DNA of 64,000 nucleotides. Source: BOG-908 sp965198855 (GTDB lineage Bacteria; Pseudomonadota; Alphaproteobacteria; Acetobacterales; Acetobacteraceae). The translations under genes and the position numbers were made by a program. The first letter of the stretch is position 1, and the number at the start of each line of letters is the position of its first letter. Location of the stretch: the NCBI GenBank assembly GCA_965198855.1, contig CBDAPZ010000001.1:1-64000 (forward strand). The letters are read 5' to 3'. Under the pieces are notes generated by a model. It saw nothing but the letters and a program-made list of their open reading frames with translations. It had not been told where the DNA came from and ran no database searches. This document shows positions 50,691-60,205 of this stretch, in pieces.

Positions 50691-51240
50691 ATGTTCAACG
50701 CGGTAACTACCATGACAAAGCCAGGCCCGATGCCCGCTCGAAAAAGCCATCAAATATTTGCCCTAGCCACACTCATCGTCCTCTATGCGGTTTGTGGAAA
50801 AGTGGCACACGCGAACTCTAGTACCATCTCGGATCTCAACGGTATATGGGAGTCAAAAGAGCCTGCCAGCGTGGTCGTCTGCCGGTTTTCATATTGGGCG
50901 CAGCAGAAGCTGCGGAACTGACCTGGCAGGAAGTCGGAGCGACACCGCTGTTGCCGGCTTCTTGTCTTACCGCGACTACTCACCTAATCTGCTCGACAAC
51001 TTTTCCTTCCGGCCGGAATATTATGCAGATTTTCAGGGACAGCGCACCGGAACCAAGGTCGACTACTACGACTTTTCACGAGGCTGGCAGCATTGGTTCT
51101 CGCCGCAGGTGGAGATGAGGCCAGAAACCGTGTACTATCGGTCGATCAACGCACTGGCCTTCAATGTTCAAGCTCGCGCGGCTTTGCGCCAGACCGGAAC
51201 TATACGGTGATAGGCGCAGCGGACTTTTCTGCACTTCTAG
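50691..51240 (+). pseudogene. Frameshifted outer-membrane beta-barrel protein gene
   Basis: The first piece (50691-50880) has a signal peptide (IFALATLIVLYAVCGKVAHA). In other frames follow FLSYRDYSPNLLDNFSFRPE then YYADFQGQRT, FSRGWQHWFSPQVEMRPETV and, after another shift, GFAPDRNYTVIGAADF. These phrases are typical of the outer-membrane barrel family in which GWQHW and the closing 'APDRNYTVIGA' strand are conserved. At least three frame changes show it is dead. A degenerate piece of the dispersed hairpin repeat follows near 51345. Confidence 0.7.
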
Positions 51241-51409
51241 ATATCGTTCATTCGCCGGGGCATGGCGGGACGTACCCGGTGCATGCTCGCCTGCTCTGCC
51301 CTGCAGCGTCTCCTGCTCCAAAGCGCTGACTGCCGACACGGTATCGTTTCTTCAGAATAGAAGGCGTTCGCTGCATCACGTCGTAGGTGCCAGCAGCCTG
51401 TCATCCGCA

Positions 51410-52393
51410 TCACCCAAGATGCGAATTTGGCCCATTTAAGTCGGCAGCTGCCAAAGCCTTTTGCGCCATTGCCACGGCGCCGGCGCGTGAGGCGGCGGCG
51501 CCGACGAAGCGGCGCAGGTGGACGAAGACCGCGTCGGGGACACCGCTCGCAGCGGCCAGGTCTGCCGCCTGCAGACCGGCCCAGGCTTCCGGGAGGGGGA
51601 GGCGTTGGGCGAAGGAACCGGGCTCAGGGGGCATCGTGTCGAGCATCCAGTTGCCGTTCGAGGCGGGGGAGATGGCGAAGAGGACCGGGAGGGCGTGGGA
51701 GAACACCACGCCTTTCCAAGGCATGCCGCGGTCCAGAACCAGGAGGCGAGGGTCGGTGCCGGCGCTGTGGGCAGCGAGGATAAGGCTTTCGGCCTGCAGG
51801 CGCGCGCGCAGTCCGTCGACGCGGCGGCGCAGGACGCCTTCGGCGAAGCTGGCCGCTTCGAGGAAGGCCGCGTCGCCAGCGGTGGGGCCGTTGGAGTCGG
51901 CCGCGTCCCAGCTTGGATTGTACTCGCCGACAAGGGTGGCGAGCCCCAGCGTGTCGCGCTGGAGCGGGCCATCGGCGGCAACGCCGTTGTCGATTTCGTC
52001 GATGCGTTTAACAATGCCGTCTTCGAGCTCATCGGCGATGGGTTTGGCAAAGGACTCGCTATGGCTGTCCTGGAGCAGGGCCGCGACGGCGCGTTGGCCA
52101 TAGACCTGCCAGACAAGGCCGGCGGAGGAGAAGGGGGTGCCGTCTTCGCGCAAAGGTGCGCCGCGCTGGTGGTGGTCGAAACGGCGGGCGTCGGCGTCGA
52201 AAACGCTGCCGACGTCCCACACGATGTCGGCGCTTTCAATCAGGTCCGGTTTGCGCGTGCGGCGCAGGACATGGTCTTGGCCGGGGGTGTGCAGGCCAAG
52301 AGCAAGGCGCAGGACGGCGTAGGCGAATACCTCGTCGCAGTGAAACTTGCCGCTATGCGTCGCAAGAATCGGCAGAGGCTGGGTGTCGGTCAT
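51410..52393 (-). CDS. MYG1-family protein (UPF0160, DHH-like hydrolase)
   Basis: 327 residues. N-terminal ILATHSGKFHCDEVFAYAVLRL and RRFDHHQRG give the HSGxFHxDE and DHH metal motifs of the MYG1 family. VGEYNPSWD and the C-terminal LPVLFAISPASNGNWMLDTM are also conserved. Eukaryotic MYG1 is a 3'-5' exoribonuclease; the bacterial role is not established. Start ATG at 52393. Standing alone, convergent with the pseudogene before it. Confidence 0.9.
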   Translation of the reverse strand: MTDTQPLPILATHSGKFHCDEVFAYAVLRLALGLHTPGQDHVLRRTRKPDLIESADIVWDVGSVFDADARRFDHHQRGAPLREDGTPFSSAGLVWQVYGQRAVAALLQDSHSESFAKPIADELEDGIVKRIDEIDNGVAADGPLQRDTLGLATLVGEYNPSWDAADSNGPTAGDAAFLEAASFAEGVLRRRVDGLRARLQAESLILAAHSAGTDPRLLVLDRGMPWKGVVFSHALPVLFAISPASNGNWMLDTMPPEPGSFAQRLPLPEAWAGLQAADLAAASGVPDAVFVHLRRFVGAAASRAGAVAMAQKALAAADLNGPNSHLG

Positions 52394-52732
52394 GAGTGCG
52401 GTCCGATGAGATGGTGATCTGGTGGCGCGGGCCGCCGATTGGGCGACGATGGGGCCTTACCCTAAAGGGTGTGCGGGCGCCAAGCGCCCTGGCTTTCCAG
52501 GAGCGCCGGACGGTGTCAGGCGATGGTATATATTGTCTAGCGAGGCGTGCTGAAACTGCGCGAAACCAGCCGTCGAAGTGTGGTTGTCATGGCTAAAAGC
52601 AGATAAAGCGGGCCATTTGCGATTTAAAGCGGACCATTTGTTGAACATAACAAATTTAATCATGGGAGGCGATAGCCAACCACTCTCCTGCTCTGGTAGA
52701 TTGCCTGGAAACCTCTTTGGGAACAGGTTCAT
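52394..52732. other. Spacer with a 16-nt direct repeat
   Basis: 339 bases between divergent genes. taaagcgggccatttg (52604-52619) and taaagcggaccatttg (52625-52640) differ at one base. This spacing of short repeats resembles the multiple binding sites at the ends of IS21-type elements, so it may be the scar of a lost insertion. No gene is visible. Confidence 0.45.
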
Positions 52733-53683
52733 ATGTCTATCGTGAAGTTGGTTGCTATGGCCGTTCTTGCAGCGGTTCCGGCCATCGCACGCGCAGATTG
52801 CGTTTCGCCAGCGACCGATTCAGAACGGGCACAATGTATCGGCCACGATCTGCGCGACTCTGACGTCCTGATTAACGAAACTTATGGCCAGCTTCGTGCC
52901 CGGCTAAGCCCGCAAGGCCAGAACGACTTGCGAGGTCAGGAAATTGCCTGGATCAAGGCACGGGCACAAACATGCCACGTAGATACGAAAGAACCAGACA
53001 GGGACAAGTGGATCGCAAATCTGCTCAAGGATTTCGACAAAACCGTATGTGTCGTCCGCTTCACCAACCGCCGTATCGCCGAACTTCAGGAGCAGCAGGC
53101 TGCTCTGAGTCACTCGGCGTCCTCGGTTCCCGCTCCGCTGCCGCCACTCGAAAAGTCGTCTCCAACAGCCCCTGCCTTGCCGGCACCTTCCTCAGCCACG
53201 GCAGAGAATACTGTGCCCGCAGGCGGGGACGTCTACGGTCTGGTCGCGCAGAAACATGTATCCCGGGGAAAGTGGTATTTCGAGATCTCCCTCGATCGCG
53301 GTGAAATTGCCAAAGACGCCTCCGCCGCAATCTTCATCGGCGTCAAAGGAATCGGCTTCAGCGACGTGGGAACTCTTCAGACCGTGCACCGCCGGGACAT
53401 CGGTCAGCCCAAGGTCAATGTCGGCATTGGCGTCGATCTCGACAGCGGAAAGCTTTACATCCGCGTCAACGGAGCCTGGACGGAGGAGCCCGGCAGCGCC
53501 GACGGATCGGACCTCAAGCTCGGGCGTCCGTATCTCTCGTTGCTGAACTCAAGCGTGCCATTGAACGCTTACCTGGATCACGGGCTGGTCGAGGTCAATT
53601 TCGGCCAAAAAGGGTTTGTCTATACCCTGCCTGACGGTTATCAGCCCCTCGATACAGCCCCGCCGCTGCGGGTCGTTGAGTAA
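52733..53683 (+). CDS. Exported LprI (DUF1311)-SPRY fusion protein
   Basis: 316 residues. A signal peptide (1-21, VAMAVLAAVPAIARA) is followed by a LprI/DUF1311 helical domain (about 22-120) with its cysteines (DCVSPATDSERAQC, ARAQTCHVDT, KTVCVVRF), a Pro/Ser/Ala linker (about 125-160) and a B30.2/SPRY-like domain (about 165-305: GKWYFEISL, IFIGVKG, VGIGVDLDSGKLYIRVNG, LVEVNFGQKGFVYTLPDGY). LprI-type domains inhibit lysozyme; SPRY domains are protein-binding beta sandwiches. The combination suggests a periplasmic envelope-protection or binding protein. Confidence 0.8.
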   Translation: MSIVKLVAMAVLAAVPAIARADCVSPATDSERAQCIGHDLRDSDVLINETYGQLRARLSPQGQNDLRGQEIAWIKARAQTCHVDTKEPDRDKWIANLLKDFDKTVCVVRFTNRRIAELQEQQAALSHSASSVPAPLPPLEKSSPTAPALPAPSSATAENTVPAGGDVYGLVAQKHVSRGKWYFEISLDRGEIAKDASAAIFIGVKGIGFSDVGTLQTVHRRDIGQPKVNVGIGVDLDSGKLYIRVNGAWTEEPGSADGSDLKLGRPYLSLLNSSVPLNAYLDHGLVEVNFGQKGFVYTLPDGYQPLDTAPPLRVVE

Positions 53684-53709
53684 TAGCGTAGTGGATGCTC
53701 CAATAGAAG

Positions 53710-54921
53710 TTACGGTTTCGAATCTTGCGCACGCGCGAGCCGCAGCAAGGTGCCATTATGATCCTCGGAAATCAGCAGGGTACCGTCATTCATTTGAGTG
53801 ACGGCGACGGGTGATCCGGACGGTACAAGGCCATTCTTGCCGTCCCAGCCCCAAACCAAAGGGGTTGGAACGCCTAGAGGCAGACCGTTGGTATCCACAG
53901 CAAGACTCATGATGCGGTGACCGCCGGAGCGGTAGCCATGATAGGGAAGAATAAGCTGCCCGGACAAATGCGGCAGCGCGGTGCCATGATACAGCAGCAT
54001 CCCCAGTGGAGCGGCATGGGGCGGCAATAGCAGCGTCGGTTTGCGCGCGGACGAGCAGTCGTGTTGGCGATATTCCGGACTGGGCCGATTATTGTCGAAG
54101 CAGTAGGGCCAGCCGTAATCGGCACCCGGCTGGATGACGTCGAACGTATCATGCGGCAGTTCCGCGTCCGACAACGATGGGTCGGCCTGGTTGATTGCGT
54201 CGCGCGCATTGACATCGACCACCACCGCGCCGCCAGGCAGCACCGCCATTCCCATGCTGTTGCGCAGCCCGGTCGCCACCAATTTCGTGTCCTGCCACGG
54301 GATCGGTGCGCGGCCCGGCGTAACCCGTACGATGCTGGCACGCGGATGATCGCCAACGCGTTCCGGGCATGGAGCCTTTGGGTCCGGCGGTGTGCCATCC
54401 GTCTTTTCACAGTGGTCGGTGCCAGAGCCGATATTCAGGTAAAGCGAACCATCGGACGCCACGGCAAAGGCCGGCAACGGATGACGCCCCGTCGACGGCA
54501 ATCCAGTGACGACATCTTCCACCACAGGAGACGGACTTGATGGCGTCACCCGGACGACGCGGCCAAGCACGCCGACATAAAGCGCGCCGCCCGGCGCAGT
54601 GGCGAGTGCACTTGGCTCGTCAAGCCCCGTCAACAAGGCTTTCGGTATATCGCGCCCAGCATGGCCCAGGCGAAGGAGCCGCCCTTTGCCCTTATGCCAC
54701 CCGCCCATGTCGAGCACATAGATGTCGTCACCGATTTCAGCTGCCCCGCGCAAGAAGCCGAGATGTTCGGCGACGAGGCCAATACACATGCCCTTGGCGG
54801 TCTCCAGCGCCACCCTGGGATAGCCGTCGCATGTTCCGTTCGTTACATAACTTTTGCCTGCACACCCTCCGGACCAGATGAGCGAGAAGACCGCGATCAG
54901 AAAAGTGCCAATTCGTGACAA
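53710..54921 (-). CDS. PQQ-dependent sugar (sorbosone-like) dehydrogenase lipoprotein
   Basis: 403 residues from a TTG at 54921, eight bases after CAGGAG; this start yields a lipoprotein signal (IGTFLIAVFSLIWSGGC, lipobox SGGC). The six-bladed beta-propeller resembles the GSDH/sorbosone dehydrogenase family: GYPRVALETAKGMCIGLVAE, LTGLDEPSALATAP, ATGLRNSMGMAVLPGG and PGADYGWPYCFD (the conserved GxNYGWP-like motif). The repeated Cys suggests disulfides in the periplasm. The family oxidises aldoses or sorbosone with PQQ, but many members have no known substrate. Convergent with the LprI-SPRY gene. Confidence 0.78.
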   Translation of the reverse strand: MSRIGTFLIAVFSLIWSGGCAGKSYVTNGTCDGYPRVALETAKGMCIGLVAEHLGFLRGAAEIGDDIYVLDMGGWHKGKGRLLRLGHAGRDIPKALLTGLDEPSALATAPGGALYVGVLGRVVRVTPSSPSPVVEDVVTGLPSTGRHPLPAFAVASDGSLYLNIGSGTDHCEKTDGTPPDPKAPCPERVGDHPRASIVRVTPGRAPIPWQDTKLVATGLRNSMGMAVLPGGAVVVDVNARDAINQADPSLSDAELPHDTFDVIQPGADYGWPYCFDNNRPSPEYRQHDCSSARKPTLLLPPHAAPLGMLLYHGTALPHLSGQLILPYHGYRSGGHRIMSLAVDTNGLPLGVPTPLVWGWDGKNGLVPSGSPVAVTQMNDGTLLISEDHNGTLLRLARAQDSKP

Positions 54922-55345
54922 TGTCTGTTCTCCTGTTCCAGCTCCGAAATAGCAGCTTGCCCGCGGATCGGTGCGTCGCCTAGCCGGCCAGGCGCCAATT
55001 GCCACCAATGCCGAATGAGCGACGATCTCAGAACAACAAAGTGGCGATTGGCTGCTGATAACGAAACGGCGCGGCCCGCTTCCAACAGATTCGACGTTGG
55101 TTGTTACCGCTTCCTCTATATTTCCGTTTCTAGAAAAGCATCTATGTCGTCACGAATACGTTGACTGCGCAGCTGGCAACACCTGAACCGCAGCGCCGCG
55201 CAAGTGCTCTTACCAGGGTCTTGGCCGCACGGGGACGCCACAGCGGCTCAACGGCTACCGCATCGGCGGCGCCGAGTTCCCGGTGCTGAAGATCGCCGAC
55301 GTAGACGATGTGGATCAGACATCCGGCTGCACGCTCTCGCCGCGT
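54922..55345. other. Spacer with a short IstB-like remnant
   Basis: Between two leftward genes. On the plus strand near 55245-55310 the sequence encodes RLNGYRIGGAEFPVLKIADVD, close to the YRISGAKFPVLKDLDKF signature of IstB. No other part of an IS21 element is preserved. Otherwise nothing recognisable. Confidence 0.4.
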
Positions 55346-56950
55346 CTATTTCAAGGCTTTGAGCCGCGCCTCGATGCGGGCCTGGTCGTCCGGTTCGGGC
55401 TTCAGCACCAGCGCGCGGCGCCACTGGTCTTCCGCTTCCACATGGCGGCCGGCATCCCAATAGGCATCGCCCAGATGGCCGGTGATGCTCGGATCATCCG
55501 GCTGCAACTCGGCCGCCTTCTCCAGCAGGCGTAGCGCTTCCTTGGTGTCGCCCAGGCGCAGTTTTACCCAGCCGAGGCTGTCGACGATCGCGCCATCGTT
55601 CGGTTTGGCGGCGAGTGCTTTCTGGATCATGTCCTGCGCCATCGGCAGCTCCTCGTTGCGCTCCGCCAGGGAGTAGCCGAGGAAATTCAGCACGTAAGGC
55701 TGGTCGGGCGAGAGCTCGAGCGCACGGTTCATGTCGGCTTCGGCACGCGGCCATTCATGCAGGCGCTCCAGTAGCGAGCCGCGGGCGAAAAACACCACCC
55801 AGTCCGTGGCGACAGGATGGCGCATCAGGGCGATCGCCTGATCGTAGGCGGTGACTGCCTCGGGGAATCTCTTCTGGTCGGTGAGGGTGTCGCCAAGCTG
55901 GGTCAGCGGCTCCGGCCGGCCGGGGAAGCTGGCCGAGAGTTTCTTCAGCATCGCCGCCGCAGTGTCCGGGCGGTTGTCACGCTCGTACAGATTAGCCAGG
56001 CGCAATTGCACCACCGGCCAGAGCGGATCGGTCTGCGGGATGCTCTCGAGATATGAGGCTGCCAGATGCGGCTGCTTCTGTGTGCTCGCGATGTCCGAGG
56101 CGAGCAGCTTGGCATCAGTCAGGTCGGGGTCTAGCGCCAATGCCAGCTGCACCAGCAGGTCGGCGACATCATGGCCGCTCTGGCCGCGCAACTCGGCTGC
56201 GACCTCGACATAGGCACGTGCCATGCCGGTGGTCGCATCAGGTGCGGTGGCGTGCGACAGGGCTGCCGTCAGCCCAGGTTTTGCAATGTCCAGTTCGGGC
56301 GCGTTACGGGTGGCGGCATCCAACGTGGCTTTCGCACCGGTCATGTCACCGGAGCGGGCCTGCCAGCTTGAGTAGAGCTGGGCGAATTGCAGGCTAGGCT
56401 GGGTCTGCGCGTGCGACAAATCTAGATAGAGCCGCTGTGCGAGGCCATCGCGATGCCCGGCATCCGCGATCAGGGCGGCATGCAGCAGGCAGATCGCGCC
56501 GAGCTTGCCATTGGTCAGAGCGGGCTGCAGCGTGTCCATCGCGCGATCGGCGGAGCCCTGCGCCTCCTGCGACCAAGCCATCAGCAGCGGCTTCATCGCG
56601 TCGGTGAGCGCATCATGCGGTAGCTCGGCGAAGCCGAGCTCGGCCTTCTGCCAGTCGCCGGCGCGGGCGGAGAGGGTGGCCAGCAGCAGGGCGGCGATCG
56701 GGTTTTCCGGCACCGTGCGGGCTAGTTCGGCGGCTTGCGGTGTGTGGGCCAGCAGATCGAGCACAAACGCCTCGTTGCGCAATTCGGTGCTGGACGGATC
56801 AGCGTCCAGCGCCTCGGCCATCCGTGCGGCCGCGGTGGCGAGGTCCCCCTGGTGGGCAGCGAATTCCGCGGCAAGGAAGGCGCCCGGGTTCTGCGCGTAG
56901 GCGGCGGGAGACAGGGCCAGCAGGCCGAGAGCTAGTGTGAGGGTCTTCAT
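55346..56950 (-). CDS. Exported tetratricopeptide-repeat protein
   Basis: 534 residues. A signal peptide (1-19, LTLALGLLALSPAAYA) is followed by a superhelical array of about ten TPR-like units. The clearest are near the C-terminus: FPEAVTAYDQAIALMRHP, WPRAEADMNRALELSPDQ, ELPMAQDMIQKALAAKPNDG, TKEALRLLEKAAELQPDDP and HVEAEDQWRRALVLKPEPDD. Conserved W-L-G-Y-A-F-A-P positions are visible in these. It is a common alphaproteobacterial periplasmic TPR protein probably involved in envelope assembly or secretion. Divergent from a lipoprotein gene 50-150 bases upstream. Confidence 0.88.
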   Translation of the reverse strand: MKTLTLALGLLALSPAAYAQNPGAFLAAEFAAHQGDLATAAARMAEALDADPSSTELRNEAFVLDLLAHTPQAAELARTVPENPIAALLLATLSARAGDWQKAELGFAELPHDALTDAMKPLLMAWSQEAQGSADRAMDTLQPALTNGKLGAICLLHAALIADAGHRDGLAQRLYLDLSHAQTQPSLQFAQLYSSWQARSGDMTGAKATLDAATRNAPELDIAKPGLTAALSHATAPDATTGMARAYVEVAAELRGQSGHDVADLLVQLALALDPDLTDAKLLASDIASTQKQPHLAASYLESIPQTDPLWPVVQLRLANLYERDNRPDTAAAMLKKLSASFPGRPEPLTQLGDTLTDQKRFPEAVTAYDQAIALMRHPVATDWVVFFARGSLLERLHEWPRAEADMNRALELSPDQPYVLNFLGYSLAERNEELPMAQDMIQKALAAKPNDGAIVDSLGWVKLRLGDTKEALRLLEKAAELQPDDPSITGHLGDAYWDAGRHVEAEDQWRRALVLKPEPDDQARIEARLKALK

Positions 56951-57104
56951 GGGTGGAGCCTAGACCAAGCACTGGTTAAGAAGAAAGACACGACCGGCTG
57001 TGTCATCGCCGCGCCCGTTCACCCTCGCCGCAAACCACTGGCATCGCTTATCCCAAGTTCGTAATAGTTGCGTGTCCAGTAAAAACGCGGTGGGGGATCG
57101 GTAT

Positions 57105-58520
57105 TTGAGAACGACATGTCGGGCGGGCCTGGGCCTGCTTCTGCTGCTTGCCGCAAGCTGCACGCCGGCGCCGGCGCCGGGCCCGGAGCCCGGCGGCAGC
57201 GTGACGCAGGCCGCGCCGCACGCGCCCGATCCGCCGCTCGCGGCCGATGACGTGTCCTGGCTGTTCCCCGCGCCTGTTACGCAGGCGGACATGGCATCGC
57301 TGATCGCGATCAAGGATGTCAGCGCGCCCGATCCGCAGAACCCGTCGCAGCGGGTGCGCGTCTGGTCCGATGCCGCGTTTTCCCAGTTCCTCGGTATTGC
57401 CGACGGGACCGATGGCGCGCTGCCGGGGGGCGCGCATATCTCGATTCCGGTGCAGGCGCGCAGCATCGATGCGTGGCAGATCGCTGGCATACGGATCGAC
57501 GCGGGCGCGCCCGGCCTGTCGGACGATGTGCGTGCGCAGTTCGGCCAGTCGCCGCAGATACGCATCATCCTGCATCCGGTGTTCATCGGTGCGGATGGCA
57601 CGCCCGAGGTGCAGGACATCGCGGCCCACCTGATCTTCGGCTTCACCCAGGCCAGCCAGGATCCCCCAGCGAATCCTGGCTGCCTACCGCGCCCAAAACC
57701 CGACCTCATGGCGTTCCGGCGGATCGTCGATGAGATCGCGACCTTGCGGACGAAGCTTGCGCATGGCGATTTTGGCGCGCCGGTCGTCACTGCAGGTGCG
57801 GATCTCGGCGTTCACCCGGGCTTGCGCAACAAGGCGACGGCGGCGGCACTGCGCCAGGAGATGCTCGCCTTCCTCGAACGGCACGTCTCGCCGCAGAACC
57901 TGACTGCCATGGCGGTGATGGGGCTGCCGGCGAATGCCTCGGCGCCGTGGATGTTCGTGTCGATGCTCGGCGTGCCGGCCGGCGTGTCGCCGGACGCGCC
58001 GCAGGGCGGCTATATCGGCGTGCGCAGCCCGATGCTCGACGGCGTCCGTTTCGCGGAGGCGCTCACGCCGATCGGCGACGATCCGCGGGTGACACCGACG
58101 CCGCACGGCAACAACCAGGCGCCGATCACCTGCCGCAGCGCGATGATGGGCCCGGCCGCCTTGCCGGTCGCGAGCCGGCAGGGTGTGGCGACGGCGGAGA
58201 TCTTTGCGAACGACGCTATGCCGGCGGCCAAGGTGCAGTCGATCCTGGCACGAATCGACAACCCCACCAGCAGCCATTTCTTCAATACCGATTGCGTGAG
58301 TTGCCACACCGAGACGCGTCTCGGGATGGAGCGGCTGGGGATGACGCAGGTCGCCGGCATCGATCCGTCGGCGATGCCGAATGGCCCTTATAACGTTAGG
58401 AACTTCGGGTGGTCGCCGCCCATCAAGGGGCCGCCGTCGCGCGCTACCGTCACCAGGCGTACAGCCGCTGAAACAAAGGCTGTAGTTGACTTCATTAATA
58501 ACAAGCTGGCGCAGCAATGA
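57105..58520 (+). CDS. Exported lipoprotein with a C-terminal CXXCH heme-type motif
   Basis: 471 residues from TTG 57105 (GGGGGA six to ten bases upstream). This gives a lipoprotein signal (RAGLGLLLLLAASC, lipobox AASC) followed by a Pro-rich linker. The longer frame from 57000 lacks a ribosome-binding site. The mature protein is of unknown family. FNTDCVSCHTETRL near the C-terminus (about 405) is a CXXCH c-heme attachment site, with candidate axial Met in GMERLGMTQ. It may be a c-type-cytochrome-like surface or periplasmic protein. No cytochrome partner is adjacent. Confidence 0.7.
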   Translation: MRTTCRAGLGLLLLLAASCTPAPAPGPEPGGSVTQAAPHAPDPPLAADDVSWLFPAPVTQADMASLIAIKDVSAPDPQNPSQRVRVWSDAAFSQFLGIADGTDGALPGGAHISIPVQARSIDAWQIAGIRIDAGAPGLSDDVRAQFGQSPQIRIILHPVFIGADGTPEVQDIAAHLIFGFTQASQDPPANPGCLPRPKPDLMAFRRIVDEIATLRTKLAHGDFGAPVVTAGADLGVHPGLRNKATAAALRQEMLAFLERHVSPQNLTAMAVMGLPANASAPWMFVSMLGVPAGVSPDAPQGGYIGVRSPMLDGVRFAEALTPIGDDPRVTPTPHGNNQAPITCRSAMMGPAALPVASRQGVATAEIFANDAMPAAKVQSILARIDNPTSSHFFNTDCVSCHTETRLGMERLGMTQVAGIDPSAMPNGPYNVRNFGWSPPIKGPPSRATVTRRTAAETKAVVDFINNKLAQQ

Positions 58521-58567
58521 AAGGAAATCAGCCATGGATTTACAGTTTACACAGATCAGAAAAGGAT

Positions 58568-58598
58568 GATTACCCGGTAATCTGAGGTTAATTTTTTT
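58568..58598 (+). terminator. Possible intrinsic terminator after the CXXCH lipoprotein gene
   Basis: A short palindrome gattacccggtaatc (58568-58582) is followed after eight bases by a run of eight T. The stem is short and the loop tight, so terminator strength is doubtful. Confidence 0.35.
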
Positions 58599-58682
58599 TG
58601 TCTTCCTGTCTAAGCAAGATGAGGCCGCTTGCTTCGCGTTTCTCTCATCCCCAATTGCGTCTCGTCTTCAAGGGAGCAGCAC

Positions 58683-59561
58683 ATGGCAGATGCGACAGCC
58701 GCGCAATCGGGCAGTTTCAAGATCGGTGGCGAGATCGAGGTGAATCGTCTCGGCTACGGAGCCATGCGGGTGACCGGCGACGGCGTGTGGGGCGAACCGG
58801 CCAATCGCGAGGAATGCTTGCGCACGCTGCGGCGCCTACCGGATCTTGGCGTGAATTTTGTAGATACTGCCGATTCCTATGGTCCGGACGTTTCCGAGCA
58901 TTTTATCCGCGAAGCATTGCACCCCTATCCGGGCATGCTCGTCGCCACGAAAGGCGGCCTCGTGCGCACAGGGCCGCGCGCCTGGCATTCGGTAGGGCGT
59001 CCCGAATATCTGCGGCAGCAGGCGCTGATGAGCCTGCGGTTTCTGGGCGTGGAGCAGATCGGCTTGTGGCAGCTGCATCGCATCGACAGCAAGGTGCCGC
59101 GCGACGAACAATTCGGCGCCATCAAATCATTGCTCGATGACGGACTGATCCGCCATGCCGGTCTCAGCAACGTCACCGTCGAAGACATCGTTGTCGCGCA
59201 ACAGGTGTTTCCGGTTGCCACGGTGCAGAACCGCTTCAATCTGACCGACCGCGCTTTCGAAGACGTGCTGGATTTCTGCACGGCGCAGGGTATCGGATTC
59301 ATTCCCTGGTATCCGTTGGCCGCAGGCGATCTCGCCAAACCTGGTGGTCTCGTCGATCGACTCGCAAAGGCCCATCAGGCGACTCCAAGCCAGATCGCAC
59401 TGGCCTGGGTGCTGAAACGCAGCCCGGTGATGCTGCCTATTCCGGGCACGTCGCAGGTATCGCATCTGGAGGAGAATATTCAGGCGGTGAACATCACGCT
59501 TTCGGATGATGAGTTCACAGCACTTGACGAAGAAGGCAAAGCTTTCTTTCGAAAGAAATAA
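58683..59561 (+). CDS. Aldo/keto reductase
   Basis: 292 residues from ATG 58683 (GGGAG eight bases upstream). AKR fold with the full catalytic tetrad: Asp and Tyr in NFVDTADSYGPDVSE (about 58-64), Lys in LVATKGGLV (about 92) and His in LWQLHRID (about 129). The NADPH-binding end PIPGTSQVSHLEENIQA is present. It belongs to the YajO/Tas-like group. It reduces small aldehydes or ketones; the specific substrate is unknown. It lies upstream of the formaldehyde-detoxification pair but is separated by 640 bases. Confidence 0.92.
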   Translation: MADATAAQSGSFKIGGEIEVNRLGYGAMRVTGDGVWGEPANREECLRTLRRLPDLGVNFVDTADSYGPDVSEHFIREALHPYPGMLVATKGGLVRTGPRAWHSVGRPEYLRQQALMSLRFLGVEQIGLWQLHRIDSKVPRDEQFGAIKSLLDDGLIRHAGLSNVTVEDIVVAQQVFPVATVQNRFNLTDRAFEDVLDFCTAQGIGFIPWYPLAAGDLAKPGGLVDRLAKAHQATPSQIALAWVLKRSPVMLPIPGTSQVSHLEENIQAVNITLSDDEFTALDEEGKAFFRKK

Positions 59562-60205
59562 GGCTTTTTTCCGGTCGTTGAATGCTCATCGGTCCCAGCT
59601 TGATTTAGAGGATCTATGCAATTTCCATAAGGATTGCGGCCTGCTTGAACATATATCCGACGTCAACCCGCTTGCGTTGCACTTTTCACACTGGCCGAAG
59701 TCGGTGACCGAGCGATCAGGAGATAAGATCCAAGTCAAAGTGTCATACCTCACGGCCCGTTCGCCGCAATGGGCGCGCTGACACCCTCGTTACGCTCAGC
59801 TTTCGGCTTCATCGCCGTAACGAACCCACGTTTTGTCGACGCACAACCCGTCCAGTTCGCCGATCCCGAAGCGCGCGCCGTTGCTTTGGAGAAAGCCAGA
59901 GCAGATCTGGTCGCATTCGCCGACGGCTGGGCTGAGGATGAGTCGTTGTCGGTTCAAAGCCGATGGGGAGGACGGGCTCCGGGCTTGCCCGTATCGGCTG
60001 CGTTTGCCCAGCCTGGCTGGTGTCTGGACAGAGCTCGTGCCAGGTTCGTGAGCGACGAGACTGCCCACTCTGCGTCAATCGGGACGAAGGTTCTATCGCC
60101 GCCGGCCCGAACCTCTGACATTGGGCCTGTTCAACCGGGCATGGTCGCATAGGCTACGCCTGGATAATCCTTCAATGCCCCCACCCCCTAAGGGAGACCT
60201 TCATC
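59562..60205. other. Gene-poor stretch upstream of frmA
   Basis: 644 bases. Open stretches at 59506-59781 and 59769-60152 (VDAQPVQFADPEARAVALEK, then ARADLVAFADGWAEDE) look partly protein-like but have no recognisable family and no ribosome-binding site. They may be remnants. The last 60 bases carry the frmA ribosome-binding site (GGGAG at 60191-60195). Confidence 0.35.
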
